A stretch of DNA of 64,000 bases. Origin: Anagrus nilaparvatae. Taxonomy: Eukaryota > Arthropoda > Insecta > Hymenoptera > Mymaridae. The notes beneath the pieces were generated by a model that saw only the letters and a list, made by a program, of their open reading frames with translations, did no database searches and was not told the origin of the DNA. The stretch covers positions 5,954,001 through 6,018,000 of the forward strand of contig JAKSXM010000142.1 in NCBI GenBank assembly GCA_022575985.1, read 5' to 3'. A program made the translations under genes and the position numbers. Positions 57,866 through 64,000 of this stretch are shown in pieces; position 1 is the first letter of the stretch; every line of letters begins with the position of its first letter.

Positions 57866-58825
57866 AGCGGATTTTTTTTTGTGAGCAGCTATTTTTTAAA
57901 AAAACCTTAAATTGAGGTTTAACTTTAAATTATCATATATTGCAAAAATATTATTGAAAAGATATCAGAGTAAGAATTTTTGGAATTTTGAAGCTTTAAG
58001 AAATTTCTTGAGACCTATGAAATCCATTTTTGTCAAAAATATTAATTTTGCAGGAATTTAAAAATTAGTCATTTTGGGCCAAAATATTGCGGGTTAGGGG
58101 ATTGAAAGGTGACTTTTAATTATGAAAAAAAAAAAAAAAATAAAATCAATCGGAAGGTTAACTAAGTTCCCATAAGTGTAGATAGCAACCACGTAGCAAC
58201 ACATTTTAGTATATTTACAGTTTAAAAACCCTAAAAATGCGCGTTAATAAATATTGAAAATGGGTTCATATTTTTCCAACAAAAAAAAAATTATCAGAGT
58301 TCGGAATCTATACGACATATAACCGTTGTATATGATTTATTACCTGTAATAGTATTCATATTAGTATTATCAAAATTTAAATAATTATTAATAATATTAA
58401 AAATATCCTTTGTAAAAATAAAAAAAAAAGATTTGAAAAATAATTTGACATAAGAAAAGATGATTTTATTATGGATTAAAAAATACAATAAAACTATAAA
58501 GCCAGCTTCATATGGGGCGTACTCATTTAATCCTTTCTAGACAGTTAGATTAATTTTTTTAAGTCTGTCTGCTTTGACTACACTTATATTGCTATGTTAA
58601 AAGCACGTGGGATTAAAAAAATTAATATTTATATAACAGTTTACTTATGTAAAAAAAGCTTTAAATAAATATAATTTACCATGATTTCTAATAATTTTAG
58701 TTTTTATCAGATGTATCATAAATAAGAAAGAATTACAGTAATTTACAAAAATAAAAGTTTATCATTTTTATGCAGATCTTATTTTTAAAATATGTAAAAT
58801 AACCGAATTAGTACATAAACGATTA
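57866..58825. other. AT-rich non-coding stretch
   Basis: No gene seen. A solo terminal fragment 'ggcccttatacaccagcaca' of the next MITE family lies just before copy 5, at about 57430-57450. Confidence 0.35.
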
Positions 58826-59179
58826 GGCCCTCTCTACACCAGCACATAATTATGTTTTATGATAATCATGTCTGTTGGATATTTTGTTGTGTAGCTGGGA
58901 TATTCGAAATTAAAGTTATTACAAAATGGCGCCACTAGTAGTATTAGTAAATATTTTTAATAAAAATTAAACAATAAAATCTAATTAAATGGTATTTTAA
59001 TTGTAGATTAAGCTAAAAAAATTATTAACAATTTATGTAACTAATAAGTTTTTAGTGGGTTATAGTCATTTAAATATGTAATTTTAAGGTTATGTTTTTA
59101 TTACAGTGTAGCTGGGAAAAAAATATCCAACAAACATGATTATCATAAAACATAATTATGTGCTGGTGTAGAGAGGGCC
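58826..59179. mobile_element. 354-bp MITE with TTA target duplication (GGCCCTCTCTACACCAGCAC termini)
   Basis: Complete copy: TTA at 58823-58825 and 59180-59182, long inverted ends (GGCCCTCTCTACACCAGCAC ... cataattatg ... ttggatatttt). Interior includes 'acaaaatggcgccactagta'. PIF/Harbinger-like by its TWA duplication. A sister copy sits in the ionotropic receptor gene at 63702. Confidence 0.85.
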
Positions 59180-59182
59180 TTA

Positions 59183-62100
59183 AGGATTTTCGATTCAATC
59201 AAAATTCAAATAATGAATAATTAATTTTTTTTTAATAGTTACTTTGAACAAACTTTAAAGTAAGTACCTTGTTTTATTGTTTAAGATATAATATTATATT
59301 TGAGAATGCAAAGCAATTTTTTTTTCATTTCCTTAAAATGTATGGCTGCTATGGTGACCAATGAAAGGCTGGTTGAGGCAAATAGATTTTTTTCGCTTAA
59401 AATGTTGCAATCCTCTTATTATTCTGCAGCTTGTATCTTTTTTTTAATTGCATAATTATGTAACCCAGTTTAATTCCTACAATATTTTTCTACCTATATT
59501 AATATCAGCTGTTAGGGGCCGATATATGAATTTTTTAGTAAAAAGTTCCAAATTTCTCGTTTAACTATTTCCAAAAATTATTTCCGGGAAGATATTTCGG
59601 GAATTTCATTTTTTTCAAAAAATCTTCGGGATTCTTTTTTTGGTTTAAAATTAATCGTATCCTCATCATACCCTAAAATTCTGCTAGCGTATGTAGTAAA
59701 AAAAACACATTTTCGGCGTAGGGTAAAGCAATAACTACATTCCGAAAATTTATATTCAAAAACCTGACTGAAGGTTGCCGGAACTGAATTTTTTTTCAGT
59801 GTTCGTCCATCTTTATTAAATTACGAAATAATATACTTGGCGTGCGCAACAAAAGAATATTATTTTTAGATTTGAAAAATGAATGTTAAACTATAATTCT
59901 TCTGGGCACGTGCCAAATTTGACACCATAATTTTCAAAAATTATTTTTTCATTAATCAATTATTCATTGGAATTATGAATTCTTAAATTGTATTAAAATT
60001 ATATATGAAAAATTGTAGTTTTATTGGTCAGCGTGTCATATGGCCATCATTATAAATTAAACATAAAATTCGGTCGTGTGCTGAGCGTAGGCGTACATTA
60101 TAATAAACAAAACTCTTTTTTGAATAAGATTCCTTTTTTCCTAATAAAATCGTAATTCTGCAGATGCTTACATATTGAAAAAAAATCATAACCCCTTTTT
60201 TGTTGTTGCTGTAACAAAACATTATAATGCATAAATAGAAAAAGGCTCGAAAAATCTTTTTTTTTATTCAATAATATACCTATAAATTCTAGTGCTCTCA
60301 CTTAATACATATTATTGAATACTATTTTAAAAATCTATACATTAAAGTATTGATACCTAGAATTTAAGGAGCTTTATATTCAAAATGCAAAACGGAATGA
60401 CACATTTTAAAAAATCGGTCATGTAATTTTAAAATGTGTGTCAAATACATAAATATCGCGATATTTGATCATATTTTTCTATTATATGGAAGGACAATGT
60501 CATGTCGCGTGCAGGGTTGTTACTGCAAATTTATGTAGGTAAAATCAATAATTTTTATGAAGAATGTAATATATTCAATGATTCTTTTATAATAAGCTAG
60601 AGATTGTATGGATATTAGATAAATGTAACTTTGATTTTTAGCAAAATATAAAAAATATTTTTTGAATTAACAGGCACAGAATTAATTACTAGTCACAAAA
60701 TAACATTAACATACAATATCAAAGACAACAAGTTAGAAAAATTAAGGATAAAATGAAAAATTATATAATTTTTTTTTTTTAATCTTATAAAAAAGTGCAA
60801 AAACTAATTAATATTTTACGGTCGTGATACTGTTCTAAAACTTCAGAAAAAAATTGGATTATATAATACACATGTATACAAGTAATATATTCTAGTTAAT
60901 CCAGAATTACTTACAAAAAATTTATAGTTCATCAGTAATAAGTTGCACCAAAAGTGTAAGTTGTTATTTTTAATGATTCAGTGGAAAAAAATAGCAATAA
61001 AAACAGCTTTGACGAATTTCGGAATTAAAGAATTATTTTCAAATAAGATAAAAATTTAAGAACTTGATGAAAGTCGTAAATTAGAAAGCTGTAAATCTCA
61101 AGAAGCTTCCCGAACGACATATGATCGACATAGCGCTAAAAAAACTTGTTATAATTTAAATATTTTTAAAGAATATTTATGAATAAAAGTTTGACGATGG
61201 CTTAATAAAAATTCTGAACCCTCAGAGGGCTGAACATTTTTTTTTTTGAAAATTTCGTGTACTAAATTGGCATTACCTGATTTACTACAATTACTTTTGA
61301 ATTTTTTTGAATTAGCAATGAAGTTTTCAACAACAAAAAATTTTCCAGCCCTCTAAGGGTTCAGACCTTTTATTAAGTCATGGTCAAACTTTTGTTGATA
61401 AATATGCTTTGAGAATATTCAAATTATTGCAAATTTTTTTTTGCGCTATACCTTTCACTGTCCCGAACTTAACTAAAAATTACTATCACGCATTAATCAT
61501 TAAAAAAAGCTTATAAGCTTATAAAAAATGTTGGATCCTATTTGGATCCTTATTAAAACTTTTTCTGAATAAATTTTAGCCATTAAACAAGTGGTAAATA
61601 AAAGTAATAAGGTTTTTTAATTTCATAAGAAATAATTTTTAACTAATATTTTAAAGAAAAAATTTAAAATTAGCTGCTGTTTAAAACTGGTAGAGCAAAG
61701 CATAATTTCAATTAAAAATCAAAAATAATTCAAATAATTTATATGTATAAATGATATATTTTTTTTATTATAAATAAATGTCATTATATAAATTTTATTA
61801 AATAAAGTATTTTTTAGTTTAATAAGGCATGTGAAAGACACAAATTGCAGTTTTTCTTCATTATTTTATTTGCCCTCTTGCTCGAGATATTCTCCTTCAT
61901 ACTCAGAAAAATAAAAAATTTTCAAAACCTAAAGTTAGCTAGAACTATAAAATAAAAGAAAAAATTGCAAAACAAATTTTAAAAAGTTTATCTCGAAACC
62001 TTAAAGGGATCTGATTAATTAATAATTTTTTCAAAATAAAACTCGTCAAAAAATGAATTTTTTGAGCTCTTAAATAATTATAAATATTTTACCATGAAAT

Positions 62101-62724
62101 CCTTAATCAGCAAACATTAAAAGCTGCCCCTCAATTAAACTTAATAAATTAATAAAATAAAGTTTAGAATGGTATAAATAATAAGAAAAATTTTTGAAAG
62201 ATAGCAAAAAATTATTACTGCAGTAATGATTATAAAAAAAAATTATGGAAAACTTTTTAATTTTATTAAAATTAATTCTTGGAATTTGAGTATTTTTATA
62301 GATTCTATACTCACGAGCAAAAATAATTTATAATTTCCTTGTAAAATGTTGCGAAGTATAATAATTGCACGCATCGAATAAATTTTTTTCAAATATTTTA
62401 TTTTTTTATAAGTATTGAAACAGATAATACGCATTTACAATGTTTAATAAATTCGATAATAGTTGCCAAATACAAATAGTGCAAAGAGCATAAAAATTTA
62501 TTTAAAGTATAGCTGCAAACAATTTTAGGTTTTAAATTTAAATTCTTATACAATTCGTGAAATAATATTCAACAGATTTAATGTAAATATAATTTATGAA
62601 TAACAAAATATTAATAAATTCTAATTTACATAGCAAACTCCAAACAATATAATAAACATTTTATTTTGATTATACAATTTTCAAAAAAATTTAAAACGCA
62701 TGTCCAACAATTTTCAAAAAAATC
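59183..62724. other. AT-rich non-coding stretch
   Basis: No gene supported. Contains an inverted repeat at about 61188-61400 ('ctgaaccctcagagggct' against 'agccctctaagggttcag') and many A/T runs. Short frames at 60028-60301 and 62243-62434 are not supported. Confidence 0.4.
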
Positions 62725-63701
62725 TTAAATTCTTATCTCAATTATTTGTTGTATTAAATTTTCTGAATTTAAATCTCTTACGACTACTGGACGAACTCGT
62801 GAATTTTTACGCTGTACATAATAATCGTAAATAATTTCACAAATAAGCGCAAGAACTCCTGCAATTGAACCAATCACAAGAACGCCAAGTAATATTATTG
62901 TAGTTAAAACTTCTTCATTTTCATTTTTATCTTGCGATCGATCACCAACATCGCTTTCGTATTCTGGATATTTCATTTTGACATCAGAAATCCATTTTTT
63001 GTCTAAGCCTGCTTCATAACTTCTCAATGCTAGTCTTGAAAATTTCTCTTTGTACAAGCTCATTGATCTAAATGGATAAATTTGAATCAAAGTTGGTAAT
63101 TCTAAATCGGTAACTTCAAATGCTTTGGGCTTGATTTGATCTTTAAGATATTTTAGTTGTAAATTTAATGCAAATTTGCTATTTATGAAAACCATAGACT
63201 GATAATTTTGAAGAAATTTTAGGATTAAACAATGGCTGTCATTTATTTTTTTTTCATTTAAGTACTTAAAATGATTGCGTAATATTTTGTAGAATCCTTC
63301 AGGAAAGCAGAGTGTTACATTTTTTGTGTTTATATCATCAATAGTTTCAATAAGAGGGACATGACGCGTACTGAATTCCAACTCTGTCAAATCAGATATA
63401 ATTACAGAAGAATATAAAAGCATTGTAAACGTCAAGATTAGGAAAATAATTTTCGATTTCCTGCTTATATAGATTCCATTGGTTGCAAGGCCCAGAATTA
63501 TTGAAAAAATATTCAAAGTTGTCCACTCATCACGTGGCAACTTCATTAATCGAACCAGAACTTTAATTGTTACGATGATAAAAGCAATAGCGAGTAATGA
63601 AAGAAAATTATTGTATCTGATTTTTAAAACAGATTCTTGCGCAATTGGTACCAGCCCAACAAACTTATCATAATTAGGTAGTATGTAAGATTGTTCTATT
63701 A
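62725..63701 (-). pseudogene. Divergent ionotropic receptor, C-terminal half, interrupted by a MITE
   Basis: From the MITE border (63701) to the stop (62725) the minus-strand frame encodes about 325 residues that align with residues ~280-600 of the receptor at 53610. They include M1, M2 ('LLYSSVIISDLTELEFST'), S2 and M3, and the shared 'EAGLDKKWISDVKM' motif. Codons upstream of 'LIEQSYILPN' are MITE terminal sequence, not gene. The N-terminal half would lie beyond the MITE, outside this window. The part seen has no stops or frameshifts, so the interruption is recent or the 354-bp insert may be tolerated as an intron, but as it stands the gene is probably broken. Confidence 0.8.
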
Positions 63702-64000
63702 GGCCCTTTCTACACCAACACATAATGATGTTTTATGATAATCGTGTTTGTTGGATATTTTGTGGTATAGCTGGGATATTCGAAATTAAAGTTATTACAA
63801 AATGGCGCCACTAGTAGTATCAGTAAATATTTTTAATAAAAATTAAACAATAAAATGTAATTAAATGGTATTTTAACTATAGATCAAGTTATTTATTATA
63901 CAAATTATACACAATTTATGTAACTAATAAGTTTTTAATGAGTTATAATCAATTTAAATATGTAATTTTAAGGTTATGTTTTTAGTACGGTGTAGCTGGG
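63702..64000. mobile_element. MITE (GGCCCTTTCTACACC termini) inserted in the ionotropic receptor gene, cut by window end
   Basis: Matches the complete 354-bp element at 58826-59179 over its first 299 bases with few differences. TTA at 63699-63701 is the target duplication. The far end lies outside the window. Confidence 0.85.

Noticed and set aside
63702..63723. Start of the second receptor at the upstream ATG
   Set aside because: Those codons are the terminal inverted repeat of the MITE, so they are not receptor sequence.

Overview
The window reads as nuclear DNA of an insect, most likely a hymenopteran and plausibly a parasitoid wasp. The base composition is extremely AT-rich, introns have GT..AG borders, and the genes are insect-type (a giant-like bZIP, divergent ionotropic receptors, PUS10, ZNF511, a GY-rich secreted protein). 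The taxon is inferred from gene content and composition; nothing here fixes the species.

Layout. 1-8.6 kb is AT-rich DNA with foldback (palindromic) elements and no gene I can support. At 8.8-9.0 kb is a two-exon secreted cysteine-knot (knottin) gene, followed by a 1.75-kb DNA transposon and a tandem array of ~300-bp satellite units. From 13.2 to 15.8 kb lie a two-exon SWIM zinc-finger gene (-), a short coiled-coil gene (+) and a three-exon GY-rich secreted protein gene (-). 16-25 kb is mostly repeats: MITEs, a ~145-bp tandem array and a 5'-truncated LINE. At 25.2-28.3 kb is a long secreted, disordered, acidic protein. 30.7-35.4 kb is a compact housekeeping/regulatory block: PUS10 (+), ZNF511 (+) and a giant-like bZIP factor (-). 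36-43 kb holds nested foldback elements. 44.4-46.8 kb carries a cluster of four more knottin loci (three complete, one orphan second exon), flanked by the same satellite as at 11-12.6 kb. 47.5-49.8 kb is satellite interrupted by a 1-kb foldback. 53.6-55.4 kb is an intact intronless divergent ionotropic receptor (+). A second receptor copy (-) at 62.7-63.7 kb is interrupted by a MITE whose complete relative lies at 58.8-59.2 kb.

The most interesting system is the knottin family. Signal-peptide exon, intron, flanks and (except in one copy) TATA promoter are nearly identical between copies, while the mature cystine-knot exon is highly divergent but keeps its six cysteines. One copy has lost its TATA segment and carries a TTAA-flanked MITE upstream, and another has lost exon 1 by an internal deletion. 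The copies sit in the same satellite/duplication context at two places 35 kb apart. This looks like rapid birth-and-death evolution of secreted defence, effector or venom-type peptides. The second theme is a dense set of non-autonomous foldback elements, several nested, whose target-site duplications can be read directly.
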